This document shows positions 55,815 to 64,000 of a stretch of DNA of 64,000 nucleotides, piece by piece. The notes below the pieces were generated by a model, which saw only the letters and a program-made list of their open reading frames with translations, ran no database searches and was not told where the DNA came from. The translations under genes and the position numbers were made by a program. The DNA lies in assembly GCA_022844565.1 (NCBI GenBank), contig JALHLK010000013.1:40300-104299 (forward strand), written 5' to 3'. The DNA is from Saprospiraceae bacterium (GTDB lineage Bacteria > Bacteroidota > Bacteroidia > Chitinophagales > Saprospiraceae). Numbering within the stretch: position 1 is the first letter of the stretch; each line of letters starts with the position of its first letter.

Positions 55815-57950
55815 ATGAGAGAATTCAAAAGACATCTTGTCACCTCGGCTTTACCTTATGCAAATGGCCCACTTCATATAGGTCATTTAGCAGGAGCATA
55901 TTTATCAGCAGATGTTTATGTAAGATTTATGAGATTGATGGGCAAAGATATCGTTTTCATTGGTGGGTCTGATGAACATGGAGCTGCGATCACCATTAAG
56001 GCTTTGAAGGAAGGTACTACACCGCAAGAAATTGTAGATAAATATCACGCACTCTTTGTTGATACTTTTCAAAAAATTGGTATTTCTTTTGATCATTATC
56101 ATAGGACTTCTGCCCAGTTACATCACGAAACTTCACAAGATATCTTCCGAGTTTTGTACAATAAAGGGGAGTTTGTAGAAAAAACTTCTGAACAGTACTT
56201 TGATGAAGAAGCACAACAGTTTTTAGCGGATAGATACATAAAGGGCACTTGTCCAAAATGTGGTCATCCTGAGGCTTACGGTGATCAATGTGAAAATTGT
56301 GGTACCAGCCTTAGTCCGACTGAATTAATAAACCCATTTTCTGTACTTTCAGGCACTCAACCTGTATTAAAATCAACAAAACATTGGTATCTACCACTTG
56401 ATAAGTATGAAGATTGGCTAAGAGATTGGTTAGAAAATGGAGAAATTGATGGGAAGTTCACACATTATCCAGAGGATTGGAAGAATCATGTACTTGGGCA
56501 ATGTAAATCATGGTTGGATGGTGGTTTGCAACCAAGAGCTATGACAAGAGACTTAGATTGGGGCGTAGATGTACCACACGATATACCTGGACATGAAGGC
56601 AAAAAGCTGTATGTGTGGATGGACGCACCTATTGGATATATTTCATCAACTAAACAGTGGGCAATAAATAATAATAAAAACTGGGAAGATTATTGGAAAT
56701 CTGAAGACTGTGCCCTAATCCATTTTATTGGTAAAGACAATATCGTTTTTCACAGTGTGATATTTCCTGCGATTCTGAAAGCGCATGGGGAGTACATCTT
56801 ACCTTACAATGTACCAGCCAATCAGTTTATGAATTTGGAGGGCAATAAAATATCTACTTCTAGAAATTGGGCCGTATGGGTACATGAGTATATAGAAGAA
56901 TTTCCGGATAAAATAGACGAGCTTCGGTATTGCATGATTAAAAACATGCCTGAATTAAAAGATAGTGAGTTTACTTGGAAATCATGGCAAGACGCAAACA
57001 ACAATGAATTGGTAGCAAATATTGCCAATTTCATCAATCGCGTGGTAGTGTTGGTCAACAAAAACTACGATGGTGAGGTACCAGAATTTGATGAATCAGA
57101 GGTTTTTACTGGTTCTAATGGTGATGATAGTGAATATCACGAAATGGAATTATTAACGCTAAATGATGATATACATGAGATGTGTGAACACTTAAGGACC
57201 TTCAATTTTAGAGAGGCGCTTAATCAATTAATGGCTATATCTTCTAAAGGAAATCAAATCCTCCAGTATAACGAACCGTGGAAAAAAATCACCAAAGAAC
57301 CAGAAATGGTAGCTGTTGTCTTAAATATATCTTTGCAATATGTCACAGCTATTAGTATCTTAGTTAGACCATTTTTACCAAGTACTTCCGATAAAATAAG
57401 GTCTATTTTAAACTTACCATTGCTTGAAGAAAACAACGAATTGGATGAAATGCTTGATAAACTTAGTGAAAACATCTTACTCATAGAAGCAGGGCATAAA
57501 ATCAATGAAAGTAATCATTTATTTACTAGAATTGACGATATCGTTGTCTCAAGTCAGGTAGAAAAACTTAAAAACTCAAAAATGGAAAATGTACAATCTC
57601 CAGTATCTCATAAGCCAGTAAAGGAGGAAATAACTTATGAAGATTTTATAAAGAATGATCTGAGAGTAGCCACCATCATTGCTGCAGAAAAAGTCGAAAA
57701 GGCTGATAAATTATTACAACTCACCCTAGATGTTGGCTTTGAAACGCGAACTGTAGTAAGTGGCATAGCGATGTTTTATAAACCTGAAGAAATTATTGGT
57801 AGAAAAGTAACTTTATTAGCCAATTTAGCACCTAGGAAATTGAGAGGTATTGAGTCTAAAGGTATGATTCTTATGTCAGAAAACAGCGATGGAAGTTTAC
57901 AGTTTGTTGCTGCGCCTGAAGGTGCTGAAAATGGAGCTACGATTTCGTAA
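55815..57950 (+). CDS. metG: Methionyl-tRNA synthetase
   Basis: The 711-residue enzyme charges tRNA-Met. HIGH is in GPLHIGHLAGAY (about 21-24), the Zn knuckle is CPKCGH...CENCG (about 149-166), and the KMSKS loop appears as NKISTSRN (about 345). The C-terminal 110 residues (YEDFIKNDLRVATIIAAEKV...GIESKGMILMSENS) are a fused OB-fold tRNA-binding domain, as in long MetG forms. Start chosen at the ATG with upstream promoter. Confidence 0.95.
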   Translation: MREFKRHLVTSALPYANGPLHIGHLAGAYLSADVYVRFMRLMGKDIVFIGGSDEHGAAITIKALKEGTTPQEIVDKYHALFVDTFQKIGISFDHYHRTSAQLHHETSQDIFRVLYNKGEFVEKTSEQYFDEEAQQFLADRYIKGTCPKCGHPEAYGDQCENCGTSLSPTELINPFSVLSGTQPVLKSTKHWYLPLDKYEDWLRDWLENGEIDGKFTHYPEDWKNHVLGQCKSWLDGGLQPRAMTRDLDWGVDVPHDIPGHEGKKLYVWMDAPIGYISSTKQWAINNNKNWEDYWKSEDCALIHFIGKDNIVFHSVIFPAILKAHGEYILPYNVPANQFMNLEGNKISTSRNWAVWVHEYIEEFPDKIDELRYCMIKNMPELKDSEFTWKSWQDANNNELVANIANFINRVVVLVNKNYDGEVPEFDESEVFTGSNGDDSEYHEMELLTLNDDIHEMCEHLRTFNFREALNQLMAISSKGNQILQYNEPWKKITKEPEMVAVVLNISLQYVTAISILVRPFLPSTSDKIRSILNLPLLEENNELDEMLDKLSENILLIEAGHKINESNHLFTRIDDIVVSSQVEKLKNSKMENVQSPVSHKPVKEEITYEDFIKNDLRVATIIAAEKVEKADKLLQLTLDVGFETRTVVSGIAMFYKPEEIIGRKVTLLANLAPRKLRGIESKGMILMSENSDGSLQFVAAPEGAENGATIS

Positions 57951-57951
57951 C

Positions 57952-58021
57952 TTAGCTGTTAGCTTTGAGATTTGAGATTTGAGCCGTGAGCTGTGAGCTA
58001 TGAGCTATGAGCTATTAGCGC
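57952..58021. repeat. Heptanucleotide tandem repeat, 10 units
   Basis: Ten consecutive 7-mers: TTAGCTG, TTAGCTT, TGAGATT twice, TGAGCCG, TGAGCTG, TGAGCTA three times, TTAGCGC. The array starts right after the metG stop and shares its unit with 15735-15762. Confidence 0.85.
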
Positions 58022-58117
58022 TACTTGGTACAGATAAATTGATTATAGTAAGTAAAAGCAGATTAACACATTATTCTTAATACATAGCTAGCTTAATTTT
58101 ACTTTATACCAACAAAA

Positions 58118-58140
58118 AAGGTCCGAAAAATTCGGACCTT
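58118..58140. terminator. Terminator between metG and the SPOR protein gene
   Basis: A perfect 10-bp stem AAGGTCCGAA/TTCGGACCTT with a 3-nt loop, preceded by A6, lies between the convergent metG and PD40/SPOR genes and should act on both. Confidence 0.75.
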
Positions 58141-58191
58141 CATAAAACAGTTTATGTATTACAACTCGCTTAAATTGACGGTAAAATCAAT

Positions 58192-60090
58192 TTAATTCTT
58201 TTTCATACTTTCTAATATACCTCCTGTATCCATAACTACTTCTGCATTGGCAAAACCACGATTTGCAGCTTTTATTCTAGCTGATTCAGCAGCCTCAAAA
58301 GATTTAAAACCACCTAAAACAAAGATAGTCCATGTACCTTTACTCCATTGTTCGATACTACCCAAATCCTTTACTTTACTGTTGTCAAACCAGATAGGAT
58401 CTTCGTAACTGGCCAAACGAACTTTATATAATACTTCGTATCCTACATTTCCACTTACAGCAGGAGTTGATTTGAAGTTATCTGGCTTATTCGTTGAAAC
58501 ATTTGAATTTTTATTTGTACTATTTGATGGAGAAGTGTAAAGAAGTTCTAAATTTTCTGTATTCATAACCTCAGCAACGATGAAAGCATCAGGAAATCCA
58601 TCTTTCTTTATCTGATTTAATACATTTGTTGCATTGTTTTTATTGTCAAAAGATCCAATTCTAATTTTAACAGCATTTCCTACATGAAACTTGAAAATAT
58701 CTCCATATTTTGAAGCATTCTTGAATTTATCAAAGTTTTTACTATCCTTACCGAAAGCAGCAAGTTGAACAAAATATGTCTCAATATTTGTTTTAGTAAT
58801 CGTATATCCTTTTGATACCAATCTTGCACCAGCGTAGCTATTACTAACAGGTGCAGCACTTTTTGACGCTTCAGAAGGAATCTCCACTCTTTGTGCTATG
58901 AATTTTTCATCTACTTTTGTTTCATTGACATAGATGCCATCGCGCCCAGTCCTATTGGATGAATAGAAAAGTTTATTACCCGATAACTTAGCTAAATAAT
59001 CATCAGCGTAGCTATTCACACCTTCTACACTAGTCACCTTTCCACCTTTATATGAAAATATGTCAAAACCACCTAAACCTAGATGCCAATTAGAAGAAAA
59101 ATAAATTACATCATTATATAGAGAAGGAGAAATTTCATCTCCAACAGTATTCATTTGAGGTCCTAAATTTTCTGGGTTTGACCATTTTCCATTTTCCATT
59201 TTAGAAACGTACAAATCAAAACCGCCGAAACCACCTTTTCTATTAGAAGCAAAGTACATTGTTTTTCCATCATTCGAAAGATAAGGATCTATATTAGAAA
59301 CACCTAACTCATTGAATGGCAAACTCATTTCTTCAATTAACGTTCCGTTGTCAAGCTTCGCAATAAAAATACTTGAATTTTTTATCCTGCAATGTAAAGA
59401 TTCACAAAGAGGTATGATACGTGTGTATGCTATGGTATTATCATTAGTCAATGACACATTTCCTATATTTAACTTATTACCCAATCCTTTCAATACATTC
59501 ATCTCATTTTTTCCTTCAGGTTTCACAAGATGAAAACCCAATTGACCTGAAATGGTCTTTTTAGCCAAATCATCCATCAGCGGCATTGCGTATGTATTAT
59601 AGTATAACCCATTAGCATGGTTGAAAGCACCAAAACTAGCACTTCTCCCTTCCAACAATAATTTATTTGTTGATTTTAGACCCATTTTACTGAGCCCATG
59701 GTCACAATAATCCATTAAATGACTTACTGTAGCATCGACAGTCAAAAAAGACAACTCAGATTTAGCTACATCAAACTGACCTGTTCTTATCAATGCATTG
59801 GCATAAGCCAAAGAAAAAGAATAATCTGTAGGACTTAAAGTACGCGCTTTGTTAAATGAATTGACCGCTGCAAAATAATCCCCCAGATAATACTGAGACA
59901 TAGCTTTCAGTGAGACAGCATTGGCATCAAGATTCTGACTTTTTTCTAATGATAGTAATGTTTTTAGAGATTCCTCGTAAATACCCAAGTCAAACTGCTT
60001 ATTAGCAACTTGAAATTCCTTTTGAGCATTAATAAAATTATTGCAAAAAAGGACAACAAGCAAAATTGTAAAAATTGATATTTTATTCAT
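58192..60090 (-). CDS. Secreted TPR / PD40 / SPOR protein
   Basis: The 632-residue exported protein has a signal peptide (ISIFTILLVVLFCNNFINA) and TPR units at about 25-130. PD40 propeller strands lie at about 270-400 (DPYLSNDGKTMYFASNRKGGFGGFDLYVSKM, EISPSLYNDVIYFSSNWHLGLGGFDIFSY). One SPOR domain lies at about 438-510 (YFVQLAAFGKDS...VKIRIGSFDNKNNATNVLNQIKKDGF), with a second divergent SPOR-like unit at the end (YKVRLASYED...GTWTIFVLGGFKSFEAAESARIKAANRGF). SPOR domains bind denuded peptidoglycan, so it probably links the cell wall to the outer membrane or the gliding/T9SS apparatus. Confidence 0.82.
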   Translation of the reverse strand: MNKISIFTILLVVLFCNNFINAQKEFQVANKQFDLGIYEESLKTLLSLEKSQNLDANAVSLKAMSQYYLGDYFAAVNSFNKARTLSPTDYSFSLAYANALIRTGQFDVAKSELSFLTVDATVSHLMDYCDHGLSKMGLKSTNKLLLEGRSASFGAFNHANGLYYNTYAMPLMDDLAKKTISGQLGFHLVKPEGKNEMNVLKGLGNKLNIGNVSLTNDNTIAYTRIIPLCESLHCRIKNSSIFIAKLDNGTLIEEMSLPFNELGVSNIDPYLSNDGKTMYFASNRKGGFGGFDLYVSKMENGKWSNPENLGPQMNTVGDEISPSLYNDVIYFSSNWHLGLGGFDIFSYKGGKVTSVEGVNSYADDYLAKLSGNKLFYSSNRTGRDGIYVNETKVDEKFIAQRVEIPSEASKSAAPVSNSYAGARLVSKGYTITKTNIETYFVQLAAFGKDSKNFDKFKNASKYGDIFKFHVGNAVKIRIGSFDNKNNATNVLNQIKKDGFPDAFIVAEVMNTENLELLYTSPSNSTNKNSNVSTNKPDNFKSTPAVSGNVGYEVLYKVRLASYEDPIWFDNSKVKDLGSIEQWSKGTWTIFVLGGFKSFEAAESARIKAANRGFANAEVVMDTGGILESMKKN

Positions 60091-60337
60091 TTTCCGACAT
60101 TTTATTCATATTACAAAATACAAAAATATAATACTAATTGTAATTAAGCAAATAATATATTATATTTTTTTACAATATGTAAAATTATTTAACTAAATAT
60201 ATTGTAAATCAGTTAATTGTATAAGAGGACAAAAATCGAGCCAAAGGTAGAAATATGGTAATATTCTTTGAGGAGTGGGCAAAAGGTGTGATTTTGGAAG
60301 AGATTAAGCTGGATATCTTATCAGTAATTTGGACGAT

Positions 60338-60452
60338 AGACTTTACATTTTTAGAGGTATTTACTTTACATATTTAGAATAATTTACTTTATATATTTAG
60401 AGCATTTCATTTTACATATTTGGAGTATTCTATTATACATATTTAGAATTGA
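60338..60452. repeat. 23-bp tandem repeat, 5 units
   Basis: Five head-to-tail 23-mers at 60338, 60361, 60384, 60407 and 60430, sharing the core CTTTACATATTTAGA. Units are diverged (roughly 60-90 percent alike by eye). Confidence 0.8.
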
Positions 60453-60617
60453 TTATGCCTTTAAACAAATTAATCTCATTTTTCATCAAAGAAACTGGTA
60501 TGAAATTGTATACTATTTACATGATCTATTCATCAAATCGTACAAATGCACATAAATTCACCTCTATATTATTTCATGTAGAATATTATTAATAGACTGT
60601 TTATCTATTACTTACAT

Positions 60618-60708
60618 ATTATTTTTATTATTATTTTTATTATTATTTTTATTATTATTTTTATTATTATTTTTATTATTATTTTTATTTTTATTTTTAT
60701 TTTTATTT
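60618..60708. repeat. AT microsatellite, 12-bp and 6-bp units
   Basis: A partial unit is followed by five exact copies of ATTATTATTTTT (60627-60686) and three of ATTTTT (60687-60704). Perfect short repeats of this type change copy number by slippage. Confidence 0.85.
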
Positions 60709-60722
60709 AAAAAAATATTTTA

Positions 60723-60730
60723 TATATTTG
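60723..60730 (+). promoter_or_regulatory. -7 promoter box of the toxin gene
   Basis: TATATTTG matches TAnnTTTG and is 18 nt downstream of the last exact ATTTTT unit, so the microsatellite occupies the upstream (-33 and beyond) part of the promoter. Confidence 0.45.
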
Positions 60731-60912
60731 TTTACATAAAGTCTTTTAGAGTCCTTAGTGATGAACCGTGAAGTGTGATGTGAAGACCTATTAAGACAAC
60801 CAATATTTTAATTTATTCCGATGTTCCGGAGCTTCGTAGAGTAAATATATTTTTCAAGTGCATAGTTGCTTGGAATTAAATTATTTTATTAACTTTATAA
60901 ATTTTTTACGCA

Positions 60913-62706
60913 ATGAAAAAAATTATTATTAAAAAAACGAATTTTGTATTTTTGAAAAAGTCATGGGCTAGAGTACTCCCTCTGCTAGTATTTACTTTTA
61001 TTTTCTTTACTGCATGTGAGAAAGAGCAGAATAATGATCTGTCATCAAGTCTTGTTAACAATAGTAACAAAACTTTCCTAAAGTCATCTTTATCTGACCC
61101 TTATGTAAAAGGTGAAGATATACCAGAAATTCTCACGAGCATTGACGAATCACTCAAAGGAGGTGAATTAGAGGAGCGAAATGGCAGTAAATTGCCATTC
61201 AAATTTTTAGGTTATGACAAATCTCGAGCTTTTAAAGTGTATAATGATAGCTTTGAGATTACCTCGTATGCATTTTTAGCTTATACAGATATTACCGATC
61301 TGAATAAGGTGGTCAATATCGTAGTAACACAAAAGAAGAATGGGAAGCCAGGGAAGCCGTATTTGTATGAGTATACACTACAAAAAGTACCTAATCGTAT
61401 TACCCCTCATTTAGCCAAAATAGTGAAATATAAGATCAACGGTGTGAAGGTTGATTTGCCTGGAGCTAATTTTAATCCTTGTATCGATGTGATTTGTGAT
61501 CAGTATAATAATCCGATTGGTGGAGGTGGTACGAGCGGAACAGGAGGAAGTAGTGGAGGTGGAAGTGGTGGTTATGGAGGCACGAGTGGTACAGGTGGTA
61601 CTGGTGGTACTAATTTTGGCTCGGGCTTTACTAACGTTACATGTGTGTCTCAAAATACAACAATTCGATGGGACGGAGGAAATGGTCGCACAGAGATTGT
61701 AGAAACATGGTGTAGTGACGGCTCTTATACTATGCAAATAAATTATTATCCCAACTATGCTTTTACAGATTGCTGCGATAGTGAGAATGTGAGTATTGGG
61801 GTAGTATATTCTAGACTCAACTCTTCAGTTTCCAATTATCTTTCAACAAACTATTTATTACAATCTAGCGTCTTATCATTCCTACACAACCAAAATCATA
61901 GCATTGAAGCTTATGAGCATGTGAACAATCAAGTCCAGAATATGATGAATGATTCACAATATGAATCACTTGTTACGTCCTCATTTAGTTTTTCTCCAAT
62001 TATGTGGTCCATTGCCAAAGAATTAATCGGTGATAAAGCAGTAGATATCATATTTAAGCTGGTTCCAGGTTTTGGTGATGCTCAGAAATTAAAAGATGCG
62101 ATAAAAGCGGCTAAAAATAACGACTGGTTGGAGTTTACTTATGAAGTTGGAAAAATTGTTGCTGGGAACACACCAGTAGGCAAATTACTCAAAATAGGAG
62201 AAGCTGGCAGTGAAATGTATGTTTTTGGAAAACAAGTACACAAAATATACGACAATATAAAAGGCTGGACTTCAACTAAAACGACTCAAATTTGGAATAT
62301 TGTAAAGAAGAATATAAAAGTAGCTTCTAATCCAGATTATTGGAAATATGTGGATAATCTTGCTGCACCAAAATTTGGTTCATATTTTGCAACTTCAAGT
62401 ACTTATAATGTAAATTTTAAAAATAAGTTTAGTGAAGTCAAGGATAAAATTGTACAAGTTCATCACGCTGTACCTCAAGAATTAGCAAACAGATGGGGAC
62501 TTGTTAATCAGAGTGATATGCATTCTTTAGAAAATTTAAGAGGAATGCCAAGTCAAACTTTTCATCAAAATATAACAAACATTTGGAGTAGTTTTTTACA
62601 ACCATATAGAAATTCAGGACAAGCACCTCCAATGAATTTAATTCTGCAAAAAGCTAAAGAAATTGATGATTTATACGGTACACAATTTATACCTCCAGTT
62701 AGATAA
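60913..62706 (+). CDS. Lipoprotein polymorphic toxin with C-terminal nuclease-like domain
   Basis: The 597-residue exported protein has a signal sequence ending in lipobox FFTAC (Cys35). A conserved N-terminal domain (about 45-195) precedes a Gly/Ser/Thr-rich linker (about 202-236). A helical pre-toxin region (about 360-455, SPIMWSIAKELIGDKAVDIIFKLVPGFGDA...) leads to the tip at about 514-597: VQVHHAVPQELA, MHSLENLRGMP, HQNITNIWSSF. That pattern of paired His, 'HSxENLRG' and a later His resembles HNH/EndoVII-superfamily toxin nucleases. The two following genes look like immunity genes. The export route to a target cell is not shown by the sequence. Confidence 0.72.
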   Translation: MKKIIIKKTNFVFLKKSWARVLPLLVFTFIFFTACEKEQNNDLSSSLVNNSNKTFLKSSLSDPYVKGEDIPEILTSIDESLKGGELEERNGSKLPFKFLGYDKSRAFKVYNDSFEITSYAFLAYTDITDLNKVVNIVVTQKKNGKPGKPYLYEYTLQKVPNRITPHLAKIVKYKINGVKVDLPGANFNPCIDVICDQYNNPIGGGGTSGTGGSSGGGSGGYGGTSGTGGTGGTNFGSGFTNVTCVSQNTTIRWDGGNGRTEIVETWCSDGSYTMQINYYPNYAFTDCCDSENVSIGVVYSRLNSSVSNYLSTNYLLQSSVLSFLHNQNHSIEAYEHVNNQVQNMMNDSQYESLVTSSFSFSPIMWSIAKELIGDKAVDIIFKLVPGFGDAQKLKDAIKAAKNNDWLEFTYEVGKIVAGNTPVGKLLKIGEAGSEMYVFGKQVHKIYDNIKGWTSTKTTQIWNIVKKNIKVASNPDYWKYVDNLAAPKFGSYFATSSTYNVNFKNKFSEVKDKIVQVHHAVPQELANRWGLVNQSDMHSLENLRGMPSQTFHQNITNIWSSFLQPYRNSGQAPPMNLILQKAKEIDDLYGTQFIPPVR

Positions 62707-62723
62707 CAAAAAATTAAATTAAT

Positions 62724-63281
62724 ATGAAATATTTCTTTGTAATTCCTAACTCATTTGAAAATTATGATGAAAAAACATCTTATGATCAAAATTTTGCAGC
62801 CTATAATTATGGGCTGCAATTTTCAAATTTTCCAATTGATGATTTCATGATGTTTGATAACAAATACTTTGTTACAGAAAGAGTCTTTTATGGTTTATTA
62901 GACAATTCAATAACAAATTCGAAATTAAGTGGTACAGAAAATGTAGGCTATGTAAGAATCGAAAAAAATAGTAATTGGTTCAATTCTTATCCAAGCCTTG
63001 AACCTGAGAAGTTTATTGAAATTTTGATAACAGGAAAACCTTTCAAAGATGATTTTGGATTATACAAGAATGAAACCATCCATGAAGTACTTGGTTATGT
63101 AATTTTAAAATTTTTGATTGTAAGTGAAATTGGTATAAGAAGCTTAGTTACGCATCATTCTCCTAATATTTTAGGTTGTGAAATATCCATAACTGATTGC
63201 CAAGAAATAAATAGAATTCAAAATGAAATTATTTACAATCAAGATAAGTATAAAATATTAAATCAAATTGCAAATTTTTAA
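62724..63281 (+). CDS. Putative immunity protein 1
   Basis: The 185-residue soluble protein (MKYFFVIPNSFENYDEKTSYDQNF...) begins 17 nt after the toxin stop and has no export signal. A 'FxVTERVFYGLLD' to 'EVLGYVILKFLIVSEIGIRSL' core looks like a compact alpha/beta immunity fold, but no named Imm family is recognised. The role is inferred from position directly behind the toxin. Confidence 0.6.
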   Translation: MKYFFVIPNSFENYDEKTSYDQNFAAYNYGLQFSNFPIDDFMMFDNKYFVTERVFYGLLDNSITNSKLSGTENVGYVRIEKNSNWFNSYPSLEPEKFIEILITGKPFKDDFGLYKNETIHEVLGYVILKFLIVSEIGIRSLVTHHSPNILGCEISITDCQEINRIQNEIIYNQDKYKILNQIANF

Positions 63282-63852
63282 TAAATTTATATTAACGAAC
63301 ATAGAATATAAAATCAAACTATTAAATGATATTGGGATAGATCTTGAAAAGGCGGGAAATTTTCATAATTCTGCGGGTTTAATTACTAATTTAAACTATT
63401 TTGAAAAATATGATTGCACTCCTCTTAACACCATTTTATTTGCTCAAACTGGTGTAGATGGTGTACATTTTTCGTATTTAGAAATAGGTTTAGATATAAA
63501 TCCAATAATTATAACCGTACCTTGTGCTTGGGGAAATAAACCTAATTCCTATAACTGTGTAATTGCTGAAACTTTTGATGAATTTTTAGGGTTAGGGTAT
63601 TTCAAAGGTTGGTATTCTCTTGATGGTTATTTTTATGATCTAGAATATACGTTGGAAGAATATGGGATAAATCAAATTAAACATAATTTTACAAATAATA
63701 ATGAAACTATTTTTATTGAAAAAGTAATCTCAAACTTTAAAATATCTCCAAAATACCTCAATACTGAAAGACTTGAATATTTGCAAAGTAATTATTTTAA
63801 TAGATTAGAATTTTCTAAAGATTTTATTGAAAAATTATCAACTGTAAACTAA
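63268..63852 (+). CDS. Putative immunity protein 2 (TTG start)
   Basis: The 194-residue protein can only start at TTG 63268 (no ATG exists in the frame), overlapping the previous gene by 14 nt, so it is translationally coupled. The segment TPLNTILFAQTGVDGVHFSYLEI...VIAETFDEFLGLGYFKGWYSL is typical of intracellular immunity/SMI1-like proteins that carry 'FAxTGxDGxHF' openings, in my recollection. No export signal. Confidence 0.55.
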   Translation: MQIFNKFILTNIEYKIKLLNDIGIDLEKAGNFHNSAGLITNLNYFEKYDCTPLNTILFAQTGVDGVHFSYLEIGLDINPIIITVPCAWGNKPNSYNCVIAETFDEFLGLGYFKGWYSLDGYFYDLEYTLEEYGINQIKHNFTNNNETIFIEKVISNFKISPKYLNTERLEYLQSNYFNRLEFSKDFIEKLSTVN

Positions 63853-63880
63853 ATTTATCAAGGTGTTTTTATTCATACCG

Positions 63881-64000
63881 AAGAGATTGTTCAATAAAGT
63901 GTGTCTACATATCTTTGTAAAATGAAAGAAGAAAGAACAAAAATTGAAACAGAAGAATTAATGCAAAGGATGCAAAAGCACCTTTATTCTAAAGAGCCCT
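63881..64000 (+). mobile_element. Possible left end of an IS256-type element (partial)
   Basis: After the immunity gene, GAGATTGTTCAATAAAGTGTGT (about 63882-63903) looks like an insertion-sequence end. It is followed at 63922 by an open frame MKEERTKIETEELMQRMQKHL...SKEP that runs off the window and resembles the N-terminus of IS256-family transposases. There are too few residues to be sure. Confidence 0.4.
63922..64000 (+). CDS. Start of a possible transposase (partial)
   Basis: 26 codons beginning MKEERTKIETEELMQRMQ and cut by the window edge. The LMQRMQKHLYSKEP stretch is reminiscent of the N-terminal region of IS256 transposases. The assignment is tentative and would be settled by a few more kilobases. 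Confidence 0.4.
   Translation, partial: MKEERTKIETEELMQRMQKHLYSKEP

Larger units (their letters stand above)
60091..60912. other. Repeat-rich intergenic region before the toxin gene
   Basis: An 820-base gap containing a 23-bp tandem array (60338-60452), a 12-bp/6-bp microsatellite (60618-60708), and a -7 box (60723-60730), followed by an unusually long leader of about 170 nt to the start codon. No real gene is seen; a short frame from 60255 reads through the first repeats but has no recognisable product. Confidence 0.5.

Noticed and set aside
60255..60380. A 41-codon plus-strand frame (MVIFFEEWAKGV...)
   Set aside because: It ends inside the 23-bp tandem array and has no ribosome site or similarity I can name.
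60618..60708. CRISPR or coding interpretation of the AT-rich repeat block
   Set aside because: The units are 12 and 6 bp directly adjacent without spacers, so it is a simple-sequence microsatellite.
61411..61737. A Ser/Thr/Cys-rich minus-strand frame within the toxin gene
   Set aside because: It is the antisense shadow of the Gly-rich linker; the plus-strand gene has signal peptide, lipobox and domain structure.

Overview
The window looks like a chromosomal segment of a low-GC Bacteroidota, probably Saprospiraceae-like. The evidence is seen, not searched: many TAnnTTTG-type -7 promoter boxes, several lipoproteins and SPOR/PD40 proteins, FISUMP, DUF3871 and DUF3987 genes, and a long Bacteroidota-type ParC. 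No taxonomic search could be run.

Left backbone (1-19050). A tricorn-type protease (cut by the edge), parC, a desaturase/metallo-hydrolase pair, a HepT-MntA toxin-antitoxin pair, divergent MFS transporter and cytoplasmic trehalase, an SQR-like flavoprotein, a TraB/GumN protein, a ridA-aroE-putA operon, lpxK and a CtpA protease. A 165-bp MITE-like element and an array of 7-bp repeats lie between ridA and lpxK.

Genomic island (about 19051-51713, 32.6 kb). The 3' end of tRNA-Glu(UUC) is repeated as an exact 22-bp copy at 51692-51713, next to a tyrosine integrase with all five catalytic residues. The left part carries a HTH gene coupled to a DUF3987 ATPase, secreted FISUMP and FGE-sulfatase-type proteins, a RepL-like initiator with upstream iterons, and a RecA-like AAA ATPase/DUF3871 cassette. 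The right part carries a long minus-strand run. It begins with a type I restriction-modification operon (hsdM-dinD-hsdS-hsdR) and continues into a single-TM protein, a class III nucleotidyl cyclase resembling Pycsar cyclases, a membrane WG-repeat kinase whose HRD motif reads GIN (predicted pseudokinase), and a KTSC-domain protein. This run is the best candidate for an undescribed signalling or defence system. A plus-strand cluster follows: secreted proteins, a J-domain protein, a DUF6804-like membrane protein and a TPR lipoprotein. A dead second integrase and a HEPN-type protein lie just before the integrase.

Right backbone (51714-64000). GNAT acetyltransferase, class II aldolase, thioredoxin reductase, a degenerate tRNA followed by tRNA-Arg(UCU), metG, a second heptamer array, and a TPR/PD40/SPOR protein. 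Next come two further repeat arrays that lead into the promoter of a lipoprotein polymorphic toxin with a His-rich nuclease-like C-terminus. Two putative immunity genes follow, then what looks like the start of an IS256-type element at the edge.
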